From: Raphanus sativus
Lineage: Eukaryota > Streptophyta > Magnoliopsida > Brassicales > Brassicaceae
Direction of reading: 5' to 3'
Assembly: GCF_000801105.2 (NCBI RefSeq)
Contig: NC_079516.1
Coordinates: forward strand, 18,568,998-18,632,997
Length of the DNA: 64,000 bases
The notes beneath the pieces are model-generated. The model did no database searches and was not told where the DNA came from. It saw nothing but the letters and a program-made list of their open reading frames with translations. Position 1 is the first letter of the stretch, and every line of letters begins with the position of its first letter. Position numbers and translations under genes: made by a program. This document shows, in pieces, positions 1 to 11,098 of the stretch.

Positions 1-522
1 TCATCACTACTCTACATTCTTTATTGAGGAGACTAACCAATATGTGATGAATTTAATGAGGGAAAACCATAATATTATATTCCAACATCTTCAAGTTACT
101 CTCGCCATTAGAGACTACAATCTAAATGCAACCGCAAGACTTGACGTTGATCTAATCATCACGGACCTAAAATTAACCCGACAACCGAAGAGGAAAACCA
201 TATATGCACCATCTGCTTTGAGAATTATATCAATGTAATCAATATTTCGACACTCGCCTGCGGCCATAAATTTCATTGTCTTTGCATTAATCATTGGCAA
301 CGTACAAATATAAGTTTTCCAATGTATCGAAAAAGTAATTTATGAGCCAAAACAAACTAATAATAAAAAACAATTTCATGTTTCAAACTCAAAATTCATT
401 GTCTCATTCCTTAGTATTCCTGGTATAATCATCAAACAACATTCGGTAGATATTCAAGGGCATAATCAATGGATAAAATCACATACACAAAATCACTCGA
501 TACATCAACAACGTCACCAGCT
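1..522. other. Gene-free stretch, probably interior of a Helitron
   Basis: I recognise no gene here. Short open frames up to about 70 codons occur on both strands but match no family I know. Because a Helitron 3' terminus lies immediately to the right (523-551), this stretch is probably the interior of a Helitron whose 5' end is outside the window. That assignment is inference. Confidence 0.4.
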
Positions 523-551
523 CCGCGCCTGCGCGGGGGCTATGCAACTAG
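523..551 (+). mobile_element. Helitron 3' terminus (hairpin plus CTAG)
   Basis: A short GC-rich palindrome (CCGCGC, 2-nt loop, GCGCGG; 523-536) is followed 11 nt later by CTAG (548-551) and then T. Helitron 3' ends consist of a small hairpin about 10-12 nt upstream of CTRR, with insertion between A and T. No matching TC...TTAAA 5' end lies in bases 1-522, so the element must start before this window or be decayed. Confidence 0.6.
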
Positions 552-1277
552 TTCTTTTAGAGGGATACTACCGACATTTGCATATTGCTTCAAGCTCTCT
601 TTATACCACCGGACTATAGCCCTGTTCGTTTGGTTGCCGCCGGTTTCAGCGTCGGCGTCAGCGACTGCGTCAAACTCGTTTATCTGATGTTCGTTTCATA
701 GACGCCGACGCCGACGCTGATTGTTGTTCGTTTCGAAGACGCATGAAGTTGACTCTGACGCCGACGCCAACGCAGGAAGCAGAATTAAGTGATGTTCGTT
801 TGATAGACGCTGCGGCAATTATCATTTTATTCATATTTTATTTTTAAAAATTTATAACATTATCTTTTAAATAAATAAAATATAGTTTAAATATATTTAC
901 ATCCATAAAATTATTATGTTTACTTGGTAATATTTTTTTGGTCAAATATACAAATATAACAATGTTTTTATCATAAAACTAAATCATACATTTAATTTTC
1001 CTTTTTCCTTTGGAAAAAATGTATATCAACATTTTCCTTCTCACAAGCTCAAAACATTTCTTTTAAATATCAGAGCAATTATATTTTCCAAAATGACATA
1101 TTTTCTAAAAAACATAGAAAATAATGACATTTTAGTATCAGCGCAATTATATTTTCACAAGATGTGATCCTTTTTTCATAATGGTAACAAATATAATTTT
1201 TATAATGACACAGACAGAGAGATGTGAAATAATGACAAAACAACTCTGTTCCAGCACAAGATATATGTCTTGTGGTT

Positions 1278-2397
1278 CTATTCAATGGCTGCTTCCTCTG
1301 AGACGGAGGTGACATCAGACAAGATGTCTGCGTCATTGTCTTCTTCGATGGTTAGACTCGACACTTCTTCGTTTAAGGAAGAGACATCGTCTTCCCCAGT
1401 GACAGATGGAGCTGGTGAAGCATCAGTGCTCGTGCACGTCGTGGTTGTGCTATGCGTCGATGATGTATCAGAACTTGAACTCTCTGACGATGATGACTTT
1501 TGCTGAAGACTCCAATACATTATACTTGCCGTTAAGATCAACATCATCTTTTGATTTACCTGCATTGCAACAACGAGTCCCTCACAAATTAGAGACATAA
1601 CAAAACCTCAGATTTGCATGCTGTTTTTTTCATAAGGTTTAGAAGATGTTTCTTACGTCCACGATATCTTCTGGTAACAAGAAAACAGAGCAACCGAGCT
1701 TTCTTGCTACACTGACGATGTATGTAGCATTCAATCTCATCTCTTTCCCAATCCTCACAACTTGATTGCAGTTCTCTACTTTCTTAAACGGCATCTTAAT
1801 TGGTGGTTTTGAAGCATGCTTCCAGTTAACTGAGCCTGGATAGACCTTGTCAAGAACTTCAAGAAGAATCCATCTGCATCAAAAAAAATATATAAGAAAC
1901 CTTTCCTTTCCTATAAACTTCCGGAACAGAACATCACTCTTGTCTTCACAGAAAGCTTACCCGTTTCTGACATCTTCAAACACATTATTGACATAACTAT
2001 CAATCCCCAGGCTATTAATCCATAGCCGGTAACATCTTTCATCTCTGCAACTCTGTGTATCCTCAGTCATCATCTCCGCAAAGGAGAACCTGCCATCAGT
2101 GCTAAGGCCATTCCTGCAGCAAGGTACATAGAAGCTAGTGAAAAGATCAAGTGAGTTAAGACCAAACCTATTATCTTCTGTGATCTTTTACAAACCTTTC
2201 GTGAAAAATCTGTGCCACAAATGCGAGATTCAAATACGAAGACCCTTCAACTATCTCTTCCATAGTCAAGTACCGATTGCAGTTCATTCTCTCTGCGTGT
2301 TCAAGGACCATGTTAGCCCTTTCGAGATCATCCTCGGCGTTTAGAGTAGCTGGATCACAGTGCTCGGGTGCAAGAACATTGAGAAGGAATGCATAGG
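1278..2397 (-). pseudogene. Captured fimbrin (plastin) C-terminal gene fragment
   Basis: On the minus strand, exons with proper GT/AG borders lie at about 2397-2196, 2113-1961, 1873-1657 and 1559-1278. They encode in order [14 protein letters not shown] and [10 protein letters not shown] (end of a second calponin-homology domain), [14 protein letters not shown] and SVNWKHASKPPIKMPFKKVE (third CH domain), ARKLGCSVFLLPED (fourth CH domain) and a C-terminal tail beginning [20 protein letters not shown], followed by a long Ser/Thr/Glu-rich segment. These are hallmark plant fimbrin actin-bundling sequences, and the acidic Ser-rich tail resembles FIM5-type members. Exon 1873-1657 fuses KEMR of CH3 directly to LNATY of CH4, so the second half of CH3 and first part of CH4 are deleted in frame. 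There is no N-terminus (no EF-hand region or first CH domain), so it cannot encode a normal fimbrin. Confidence 0.85.
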
Positions 2398-2564
2398 CTC
2401 TTGTTTCAAATATCTTTTACTAATGAGTTTCGTATAATCAAAATCATTAGCCATCTTCAGCAGGACCCATATACACAGACGCACAAAAAAAAACTTCGTG
2501 AGGCTATAATCTCATTCAAGTTCTGCAACAGCAACAAACCCATATACACAGACGCATCAAAATC

Positions 2565-2965
2565 TCAAACACACACACACAACACATTCATCAACACGCA
2601 GAGATGGAAGAGAGTCTCACCTGGATTTGAGATCGAGAGAGAGAGCTCTGGAGATGGTGTGAGAGACGAGACGAAGCTTGATGGAGAGAGGGTCGAGAGG
2701 TGGAGAGCGAGCTTGAGATGCGTTGGAGATGGAGAGCTCGAGTGAGCTTGAGATGCGTTGGAGATGGAGAGCGAGCTTGAGAGAGGTTGGAGATGGAGAG
2801 CTCGAGATCGTGCGAGATGGAGAGAGGGTCGAGAGTTTGAGAGAGATGGAGAGCGAGCTTGAGAGAGGTTGGAGATGGAGAGAGCTCCAGATGCGTCTGT
2901 AGAGGAGAAGAGAAAGCTCAAAGGAGAAGAGAAGAGAGCGGCGTCGATGGAGAAAAAGAAGCGGA
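2565..2965. repeat. AC tract and GAGA-rich minisatellite
   Basis: An (AC)n run near 2567-2582 is followed from about 2620 by imperfect tandem units built from GAGCTTGAGAGAGGTTGGAG and GATGGAGAGC. The plus strand is strongly purine-biased. It sits inside the Pack-type element, next to its GC-rich right terminus. Long open frames across it in several phases are composition artefacts (Leu/Ser-rich on the minus strand). Confidence 0.75.
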
Positions 2966-3395
2966 GTCAATAGATCTATGTAATGGCAAATTTTTTGTAA
3001 ATATTAAATTAGGTTAGGGGTAAAATAGTAACTGAAGTAAATAGACGCGGATTTACGTCGCGGACGCCGGATTTTATGGCGTCAGACGTAGGCCTGCTGC
3101 GTTCGGCCGCAGACGCAGACGCCGATACTCGCGTCAATGAAACGAACAAGCGTCTAAAGAAAACATTGATGCAGCCGCAGCCGCAGGTACGTGCGGCGAC
3201 CAAACGAACAACACTTATAGAAATATTTAGTTTATTATAGGATATCTTGTTTCAATGCTATTCGATGGAGTTCAATTCAAATTTACTATTATATGCTTTT
3301 TGATGAACTACCTGCTATATATACTTTAAATGTCAAAAAAAAAATATATATATATATAACTATGTACTTAAACATTTGTTATATATAAATATTTG

Positions 3396-3725
3396 AATAA
3401 ACCAAGGGTGAATTGACTGAAAACATAAAAATAATGTAGTAATTAGGAAAATACCTAAATATTGTGAGGAAAGGGTGATGAAGAAGAGAAAAAATTTGGG
3501 GAAAAATAAGGTAGAAAATACAAATATGATAAAAATTGTAGGCATTAAGTGCAAATATTCTAAAACTAAAGGTGAATTGGCTGAAAACATAAAAAGAATG
3601 TAATAATTAGAAAAATGCCTAAATATTCTGGAAAAAGAGTGATGAAGGAAGAAAAAAACTTGAGAGGAAATAAAGTAAAGAATGCAAATATGATAAAAGT
3701 TATAGGCATTGAATGCAAATATAGT
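3396..3725. repeat. Divergent 164-bp tandem duplication
   Basis: Two adjacent copies share GGTGAATTG, CTGAAAACATAAAAA, CTAAATATT, GTGATGAAG and TAGGCATT landmarks with a period of about 164 bp (first copy about 3396-3560, second about 3561-3725). Many substitutions separate them, so the duplication is old. No coding capacity is apparent. Confidence 0.65.
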
Positions 3726-4149
3726 AAAAATTGTATTATCGACGTTTTTTTGGCGTGACCAAAATATGATAATGTATCAACGTTTTTTCTTAATTAAAAT
3801 ACACATGACATATTTGTCCAAGGGCTAAGCAAACTAAAATACGTTCACCTTTAAATTTTGAACTGACACTCGTGTTGATCCAAATTTGTGGAAAAGCTAA
3901 ACATAGTTGTCATTTAAAACGTACGTTTCTTTTTCCTTACATTGGAGTTCCTAGGTTTCTTTTTTTTTTGTCAAACCCTAATTGTTACACTTACCTACAG
4001 ACAAAACTAGCTAGCGTTTTCATAGTCTTGTCACCATGTTACTGAATTTTTTTTAATGTAAGAATTAGCAAGAGTTAATAGATTATTTATCTGTAGAGTC
4101 GCACTGATCAGGTTTGACAACTTGGATATAGCCTAAACGATATATATTT
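3726..4149. other. AT-rich intergenic stretch
   Basis: No gene or recognisable element. Homopolymer T runs occur near 3960-3970 and 4045. It separates the 164-bp duplication from the SINE at 4150. Confidence 0.5.
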
Positions 4150-4367
4150 TTTTGATAATTCAAGATATTCGGCGGACCGAGACCCAACCGACTAATCTCC
4201 TGAAAGTTTGATCATCAGAGCCAGTCAGATCCGGTTGCTCGCAATGGAAATTAGATACTCTTGTCGCTTGACCATATAGATGGTAAACATGAGTTGACAT
4301 GTATTCGAATCCAGGTCTCTTAGAAACACTGAGACGTCATGCGCCACCCGACCACACCGGTATAGTT
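4150..4367 (-). mobile_element. tRNA-derived SINE, minus strand
   Basis: Read on the minus strand, the 5' part has an A-box-like GTGGCGCATGACG and a B-box-like GGATTCGAATACA about 35-40 nt later. The 3' part ends TTGAATTATC followed by an A tract. The same TGAATTATC-A(n) tail, preceded by TAGTCGG and a GGTCCG-type motif, ends the SINE at 52193-52399, so the two belong to related families. Flanking ATATATAT-like sequence could be the target duplication but is too simple to be sure. Confidence 0.6.
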
Positions 4368-5010
4368 AATAGACATATATATTGCCAAAGCATAGTTAAA
4401 AATTTGTGATTTTAATTAGTCTACTTTGTGTTGCTTAACTGTAGTCTATTGGTTAAGGTTTAAAGGTTTCTACATCCAAATCTGAGATTTGAATCCGAGA
4501 CTATACAATTTTTTTGCAGATTACAAAAAAATCTATGCAGACTACGGAAGAAGGACGTACAAACAAACTTCAACATGGTGTAAGTAAATCTGGTCAGGAA
4601 TATATCTTCATAGGACGCCTCAGATGATGCAGTTAAACGTAGATCTCATAAAATAGATAGTATTATCGTTGTCGAATCGTCTATGTAATATTTTTTATAG
4701 TTGCAATATAAACTTTATTTGTTAGTTTTTTTTGTTCTATTATTGGATCAAAATATTTATCATTACCTCCGTTCAGTTACATACTTACGTACGGTGTTGA
4801 ATCGGATAGAATAAGTCGTAGTTCATATATAAATAGCTCATAAATTGGATACATGTAGGAATCAGTTCCATTACATAACTGCAGCCAGTAAGCAATCATA
4901 TAGTCTAGCTACTACTAACTTGTTTCAAATACATAATGCGTATACATAATATCTATTAATAATGAAGCAGCGTTATTTAAGGAATTGGTAATATTCAAAA
5001 TCTGATTAAT
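4368..5010. other. Region downstream of LOV1
   Basis: No gene. Around 4437-4500 there is a second tRNA-like pair (TAGTCTATTGGTTAAGG, then GATTTGAATCCGAG), possibly a decayed plus-strand SINE head. The remainder up to the LOV1 stop codon would include its 3' UTR; I cannot place a polyadenylation site with confidence. Confidence 0.4.
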
Positions 5011-7490
5011 TTATTTGAAAGGATTACTAGTATAATGATCTTTGTTTCCGTCAGGTACTAGTGGATTCCACATCTCCCACAAAGCATTGTTTGGAATCGT
5101 CCCTGTAGGGATCATGTTCATAGCTAACGCCGCCTGCGTTTGAGGCGTTAACGTTGCTGTAGTATCTGCTGTCACCAATTGCAACGCATTTGCGTTTGCG
5201 TTTAGTTGTTGTTGATTATGAAACTGTTCAGCAATTTGATAGTACTGGTGATTGATGTTACTACCTCCATCAGTTATTTGGTAGTTAACAAGTCTTTGAA
5301 GATCATCAACAATTGCGGTTTCATCATCTTCTTGATTAGAGATTATTGTTGTGTTGCTTGCACCATAAGGCATTGGACGGTAGATGTTCTGATTGGCTAA
5401 AGCTATGGTGACGTCAGAATTACTGTTTGTGGTGGTTATGGTGCTACCGTCGCCGGAATATTCAGTTGAGTGCTTCTCGAGGTTGTTGTTGTTGTTAAGA
5501 TTGTTGTCGGAATGATTAGAAGAGGATGGAAGGTATTGTTGTTGTTGTCTTACGGCTAAGCGGGATGATGATGATGAGTTATGGTTATGTTGTCTTGTGG
5601 ATGTAGAACGTGGCAAGGATGGATGATCTTCCACTCCTGGCCTTTTGTACACTCGGCACAATGATGTTTCAGCCTAAATATATATACATAAAAACATTGA
5701 TCAGAGACATGAGATACTTATCAGCTATATATGAACTTACAAGTTATAGCGTATATCTATGAAGATTAGAAACTATGATTTCAACTATATTAAGATTTCC
5801 TTTTTTCTGAATGAATACTATATTTAGATTTCATTGGTAGATTACTCTCATTTGACGTACATATATATTTATATATATATAAGATTCTGATACATAAATC
5901 AGATAGATCACATTTCATTTTTGGTATTTAAGACTAATGAATTATACATTTCTAGCTCCTTAGTCATGTTTTTCAGTAGTACAGTAATTTGATGTGTAAA
6001 ATATATTTAGATTTGTAAACTTATAATTTGATGTGTAAAACATATTTAGAACACTAACTAAGCCTCTGCAAAAATTAAGGTATATATACATCTAGTAGAT
6101 GTGTGAATTTTGAATGAGATATTTGTGTGTATATATAAGCATGTAGCTATCTTATTAATGCCGTCTACTATACATATGGGCCATGGCTAGTAATTTAAAG
6201 AGTTCATGCGTATGACATGAACATTTTCAGGATTTAAGCGCAAACGCCGCCTTACAATTAATAGATCCTTCACAAGCGTTTTGGATCTTATCGTGTCAAT
6301 TTCAAACAAGAAAAAACAATAAATGTACATCAAATCAAGATATGAAATTCAAACAATCTAGGGATTTCATTTCAAATTTGTAAGGCTGATACCTAGTTAG
6401 GGTTCTATACAATTTTTACAAATTCAAACAAACTAAGCTACATACCTAGTTATTTACAATTTTTCTTTCTATATGTGTGTTTATCAAGAGTTTTTTTATC
6501 AAGAGTTGACTGATGAATTAATACCTTTTGGTATTTCTCAGTGTCGTGGTGAGGGAGGCGATACTCATTCATAATCCAACTGCTTCGAGTGCCTTTAGGG
6601 GCTTTACCAGAGTAGAAAATTAGGGTTTTCTTCAATCCGATCTGCCGATAAGTCTCCGATCTGATCATCCGGTCAGCTCCGGTGGCTTTCCAATACCCAG
6701 AAGTCGTTACTCGGTTTGGTCTATCTCCATTTCTATACTTCCGATCTCTTGGCACATAGAAGTACCACTCTTTCTCTCCTATTGCCGCCAACGCTGCATA
6801 TAGTTACACATATATATCATCAAATATACATATATAATCTTATGATAACACAAAATATATATATCTTATGAAGTTGTGATTGAGATAAATATTTTCATAG
6901 GTTTAAGAAAGAAATAAATGGTTGATTCTTCTTAGTTTCATTGTTATAAACAAAGACACCACTATTTTTGGGGTTTAAGAAAAAGCAGATCCGTTATTCT
7001 AAAATCTGAAAATAGAAAGAAGGAAGTGCGAAAGAAAATGAGAATTCGCAGATCAACAACATATATATTATAAGAAGGCTATATATGTTTAATAAATTCT
7101 ATATCATGTGTATGTATTAGTGTATATAATAAAAGTTTCAAGTAGTCTGACGGTATCTCTGTGTATATATACATGTGGAATGTTATATTTACCCGGAAGT
7201 TCCCAAGGATCATAGCGATAAAGATCGAGGAAAGTGATCAGCTCTACATTGAAGCGCTTGCCTTCAACTTTACGGCGAAGATAAAACTCTATGAGTTCTT
7301 CTTCGGTGGGATGAAATCTGAATCCAGGCATGACCATGTCCTGATCATGATCATCAGCTTCATCATCATTTTGAACACGACTTTCGTGGCCGCCTCTGTG
7401 AGCATCTTCTTCTATACCTTTTTCAGTGTTGTTGTTGACTTGGTTGCTCATCATGGTGATGATGCTTGTTGTGGATGATACAATCGTCAT
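5011..7490 (-). CDS. LOV1: NAC-domain transcription factor LOV1 (ANAC035-like)
   Basis: A plant-specific NAC transcription factor, nuclear, binding CGT/CACG-type promoter sites. LOV1 (LONG VEGETATIVE PHASE 1, ANAC035) delays flowering through CONSTANS and is linked to cold response in Arabidopsis. Three exons on the minus strand: 7490-7193, 6793-6525 and 5673-5011, joined in phase to give 409 residues (the Arabidopsis protein is close to this length). The start [11 protein letters not shown] fits the LOV1 N-terminus; an upstream in-frame Met (MCFYM) is less likely. NAC subdomains run in order: [20 protein letters not shown], then YDPWELP / [19 protein letters not shown] across the first junction, [35 protein letters not shown], and [25 protein letters not shown] lies at the start of exon 3. 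The C-terminal half is rich in Asn, Gln and Ser and ends NPFK. No lesion seen. Introns are 399 and 851 bp. Confidence 0.93.
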
Positions 7491-8087
7491 GTAAAAACAC
7501 ACTAAATATGCATGTGTTTTAAGATGAAGATGAAAAGGAGATTAAGGGTTTGCTGGTTTTTATACTAAACAAGGGAAGGGAATAAGAGAGATTAAATTGA
7601 GTGGTGTTGGGTAGAGATAAGAGGAGGAGAAGAAGATTATATAGGAATGAAACGTCGTCGTTTCTGGAAGTTGAGACCTAACTAGAATAAGACAGAGTGA
7701 GTTAAGGAGGAGACAAAGACTTGTCAAGTTGAGGACATGGTGTACACGGTTTTGTTTTCTTAGCCGTGCCTTTGGAGTTTTGACCTTTCTCTCACTCTCC
7801 ATATCTAGCTAGTTCTTAATTTGTTGTCACAATAACAAATATCTAATAGTTTAACAAGTCTTGTATAATGATGTGTTTAAGAAAATAATCCCATAAAAAA
7901 AAGATTAATCCCATGCATACGCACGTATAGGGTTTTTTGGTAGATCATATAATCTTGATTAGCTCTGTTTAACTACTATGTATTAAGACACTGTAAAATT
8001 CACAAGATTATATAGTAAGATTCCAGTTATACACGATATAGCCTATTAATTTCTTTTTGATCCAATTGAAATGTAATGTACATTGTT
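7491..8087. promoter_or_regulatory. LOV1 upstream region
   Basis: This is the 5' flank of LOV1 (transcribed leftwards). A pyrimidine-rich leader on the minus strand just upstream of the ATG could be 5' UTR. A 9-bp repeat TAATCCCAT flanks an A tract at 7886-7914, similar in shape to the retroposition scars elsewhere but too short to call. No other gene is supported. Confidence 0.4.
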
Positions 8088-8285
8088 AAATTAAAAAAGC
8101 AGGGACATAAAAAGCCTCCTCATTGTGGTAAAACCGTAAAGGATGTATAATAACATAGTTAATTTGTGGGGAGTTTTTTTTTTTTTTTTTTTTGGTAAAA
8201 TTAAAAAAGCAGGGACATAAAAAGCCTCCTCATTGTGGTAAAACCGTAAAGGATGTATAATAACATAGTTAATTTGTGGGGAGTT
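8088..8285. repeat. Direct repeat of about 86 bp split by poly(T)
   Basis: The segment from AATTAAAAAAGCAGGG to TTTGTGGGGAGTT occurs at 8088-8175 and again, apparently identical, at 8198-8285 (period 110 bp). The copies are separated by about 20 T residues plus GGTAA. Identity of the copies implies a recent event: either a tandem duplication or a retroposon poly(A) remnant (minus strand) with an unusually long target duplication. Confidence 0.8.
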
Positions 8286-9040
8286 ATGGTTCAAATGCCA
8301 TACATTTTCTCCTCGGAATCTAAGCTTTTGTTAACTTTTTCTAAGTGGAATTGTGCTAAGAGTCATGAGAAGCGATAATATGTCACTGTCATAGCTTAGA
8401 CTAATCAGATCTCGAATATCAAAATAATCCTCCTACTAAATTTTGGAATATTCTTGTTAAATTATTCATTAAACCGACCAAAGAATTCTGATTGGTGGCC
8501 TATAACACTCATATAATAATATGTATTATGAATGCTCACTATTTCACTCGTCATAAATATATTTACGTGTTTTTCATTTGCTTCGTGAACGTTCTTTTAT
8601 TGTTTTCATTTTATTTTAAATGAAATGAAATAAGTGTCGTTTATTTTTCTATTGGTTAATATATGGTTAGGTGTACTGGTAATAGTATTTTTATTTTGAA
8701 AATATGTAAAATTAAATTTTTTCTTAATCTGTGTGCATAAACCTAGAACGACAAGTAATATGAAACGGAGGGAGTATATAATTATTTAAATAAAAATAAT
8801 TCAAATAAGTATTTATTGGTTAGTTAAAAGGATAAAAAGAGTTTATGTGTAAAATTTCATTGAAAAATATAGAGTGACACTTATTTTGAAACAATAAAAA
8901 ACTATAATAATACTTATTGAAAAACAGAAGGAGTAATGTTTTTTTAACTCATTATAAATTATTATTTTTTAAAATGTGAATGCGAAACAAATCTCCATGT
9001 GGCTTTTTTATTGCTAACATTCTCTATTTTAAGTTTCCAA
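8286..9040. other. AT-rich stretch with decayed Stowaway-like MITE ends
   Basis: No gene. GAAACGGAGGGAGTA (about 8762-8777) and ACAGAAGGAGTAATG (about 8923-8938) resemble right ends of Stowaway MITEs (reverse complement of CTCCCTCCGTTTC). They follow internal sequence that looks duplicated (ACTTATTTGAAA-type tracts). The matching left ends are too decayed to pair. Confidence 0.4.
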
Positions 9041-10015
9041 AATAATTTTTTTGGTAACAATGTTAAAACTTTATTATCATTTTAGACAGAAATACACAAG
9101 ATACAAAAAGCAGAAAATAAAAGAAGTTAAGCTAAACTACAACACAATCTAAGCTAAACAAGGTCAGCAATAACTACAAGCAAAGGAACATGAAGACCAT
9201 AGGCTACACCAAACTCAACACATACTCTTGCCACAAAATTGGAACCACAATTAATTCGAAAAAACCCGTTAGATTTGTCAGTACCCGATGATCAGTTCAT
9301 AATGATTAGATCCTTAAGAACAGCTCGAGATCGACCTCCTTATCGGCAGCAACTATGTACAGTGAGCAAACACCCGAGCAAGCTCACCCGTGTACACAAA
9401 GATGAGCTTTATTTGGAGAGAAAGACCGCTCGAGATCGCCACACGCCATGGACCTACACCAAGAGACAGAGAAAACTAGCACTACATCAGAGAAGTGGAC
9501 AGTAGACAGCCCTAGATCATGCTCCTGAAATATAACTGGCTCAGCACGAGACGCCACCAAAACGGAGAGTAACGGTTGACAGGACCAGCAACAAACCGCC
9601 ACTCTTGCACCCACCACAGAGAGCCCGCATTGGAACCTCCTATCTTGGGACCATAGCACCCCCGGAGCACCTTCGAGAGCTTGACTGACCAGCCTCAAAA
9701 CACACACCATTGGGATCTAAGAAAAACAAGCGGAAGAACACCGAACCTCCACCGTTGAACACGACCCAACACCGGTGCAAGCCAAGCGAGCTAGCTCACC
9801 CACCATGAGAAGGAGGAGCAAGGCGGCGAGAAATGAGAACAATTCAATTCGAACGGCCAGATCTGACACCAAACCTAGACCGCCGTTGTCCAACTCAACC
9901 AAAATAACCACTCATCAAACCCGTCTCCATGCTTCAACCAAACTCCAAACTATGCATCACCAGATCTGAAACTGCGGTGGCGAAGGAGTTTAGAGCACCG
10001 AAATTGTGCTCCAAA
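9041..10015 (-). mobile_element. Non-autonomous non-LTR retroposon copy, minus strand
   Basis: This roughly 970-bp GC-richer island contrasts with AT-rich flanks. On the minus strand it ends with AATAAAGTTTTAACATTGTTACC followed by an A tract, i.e. a polyadenylated 3' end read right to left. Only short open frames are present (up to about 108 codons) and none has RT or gag motifs. Size and structure fit a Sadhu-like retroposon or a 5'-truncated LINE 3' end. The family name is not provable from sequence alone, and a target duplication was not found. Confidence 0.55.
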
Positions 10016-10927
10016 AGTTTTTAAGAAGCTGAACTTTAGAAGCCGACATCAATTCTTCAAAAATTAATTGTATAGTTTATCTATGAATATTAAATAACCA
10101 TCGCTGCGCTACCATCTTTTAATTATATTATTTTTTAATGTTGGACTGTATTATTGAGTTTTCTAGGCAAATAGTTCTAAACAATGAGAACTATCAAAAC
10201 AAAAGTAAAAAAGAGATACACCAATAGAGATCCAAAGTAAACAAACACACATCTTGCGTATGGATGGCTAATTCATATAAAAACTCCATAGTTGCTTTTA
10301 GAATAACTGAATCTCAAGGGAGATAATATTCATATTAATCCAAAGCATCACGCTTCAGACTGAATTGAGAACGATGATCACTCTCTTTTTAATACTCCAG
10401 TAGGAGCCATTGAGACAATAAAACTCTTTATATTTCTCTATTGGTAATAACAGAGTCAAAGAAGTTACCGTTCCATAGGATTTGATGCTACTTATTGAAG
10501 TAACTATAGTTTGCATCAAGAACTCCATCACCATCACATGATGAACCATCAACGATTGAATTTGGTAAGACTCGTCGCTACCATCTGCATTATATCTGTC
10601 AGTTATTTTTTCTAAACAATTCAACTGAACCTAAGCTTTTGTCTTTCAAAATCCATTAGAAGAAGTATACAAAAGAACAATTAAAAAATTTGTCTGATTT
10701 AAATTGGCAATCAAACAAACTAAATAACCAGAAATAAATCAGATCAAAGAAAAAGAAGTAAAACTAATCAAAACAAGTCAGCCGATAACGGAGCTATAAA
10801 AGTCTCCGGCCATAGGTTTGAAATTATAAGAAAAACTCTCTTTTTATTATATTCTAGCTTATGCCTTTTCTAAGTTGTTTCATATTAATTACTAGTGTAG
10901 AAATTGTTATCGTTAAGTTCAGTATGG

Positions 10928-10975
10928 AAAAACTAATGAAATAATATATATTTGCTCCAAAAAAAACTAATGAAA
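10928..10975 (+). mobile_element. Ultrashort retroposition scar (candidate)
   Basis: AAAAACTAATGAAA occurs at 10928-10941 and 10962-10975. Between them lie 20 nt that end in CTCC followed by an A tract. This fits a 14-bp target duplication around a minimal plus-strand poly(A) insert. AT-rich composition makes chance more likely than for the other scars. Confidence 0.4.
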
Positions 10976-11053
10976 AATATCAAGTTAAAAGGGAGCTTAG
11001 GGAGGTGGTACTGTGGTAGTGGGGCTTGCGGAACCTTACTCTAAGTTTTACTG

Positions 11054-11098
11054 ACTTTATATCACTTTTTTTTTTTTGAGAAAACTTTATATCACTTT
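11054..11098 (-). mobile_element. Ultrashort retroposition scar
   Basis: A 15-bp direct repeat ACTTTATATCACTTT (11054-11068 and 11084-11098) encloses 15 nt, T(9)GAGAAA. On the minus strand the insert reads TTTCTC then poly(A), like an almost completely 5'-truncated retroposon with its target duplication. Confidence 0.65.

Larger units (their letters stand above)
623..3210. mobile_element. Pack-type TIR DNA transposon carrying fimbrin exons
   Basis: The ends are inverted repeats: TGTTCGTTTGGTTGCCGC at 623-640 and its reverse complement with one mismatch at 3193-3210. Both flanks are GC-rich for about 150-200 bp and carry reiterated subterminal motifs of the form TGTTCGTTTNATAGACGC (near 672, 726 and 792 on the left, inverted near 3135-3155 on the right). 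The interior has no transposase but holds a fimbrin gene fragment in antisense (1278-2397) and a GAGA-rich minisatellite (2620-2965). Introns are kept, so capture was at DNA level. The target duplication is not clean: ctatag-like sequence occurs outside both ends. Superfamily (hAT, Mutator or PIF) is unresolved; non-autonomous is inferred from the missing transposase. Confidence 0.7.

Noticed and set aside
2565..2970. 117-118-codon Ser/Leu-rich open frames on the minus strand
   Set aside because: Produced by the GAGA-rich minisatellite; three overlapping phases are all open.
9239..9969. Several 64-108-codon open frames in the GC-richer island
   Set aside because: They lie within the minus-strand retroposon copy, in conflicting frames, with no recognisable domain.
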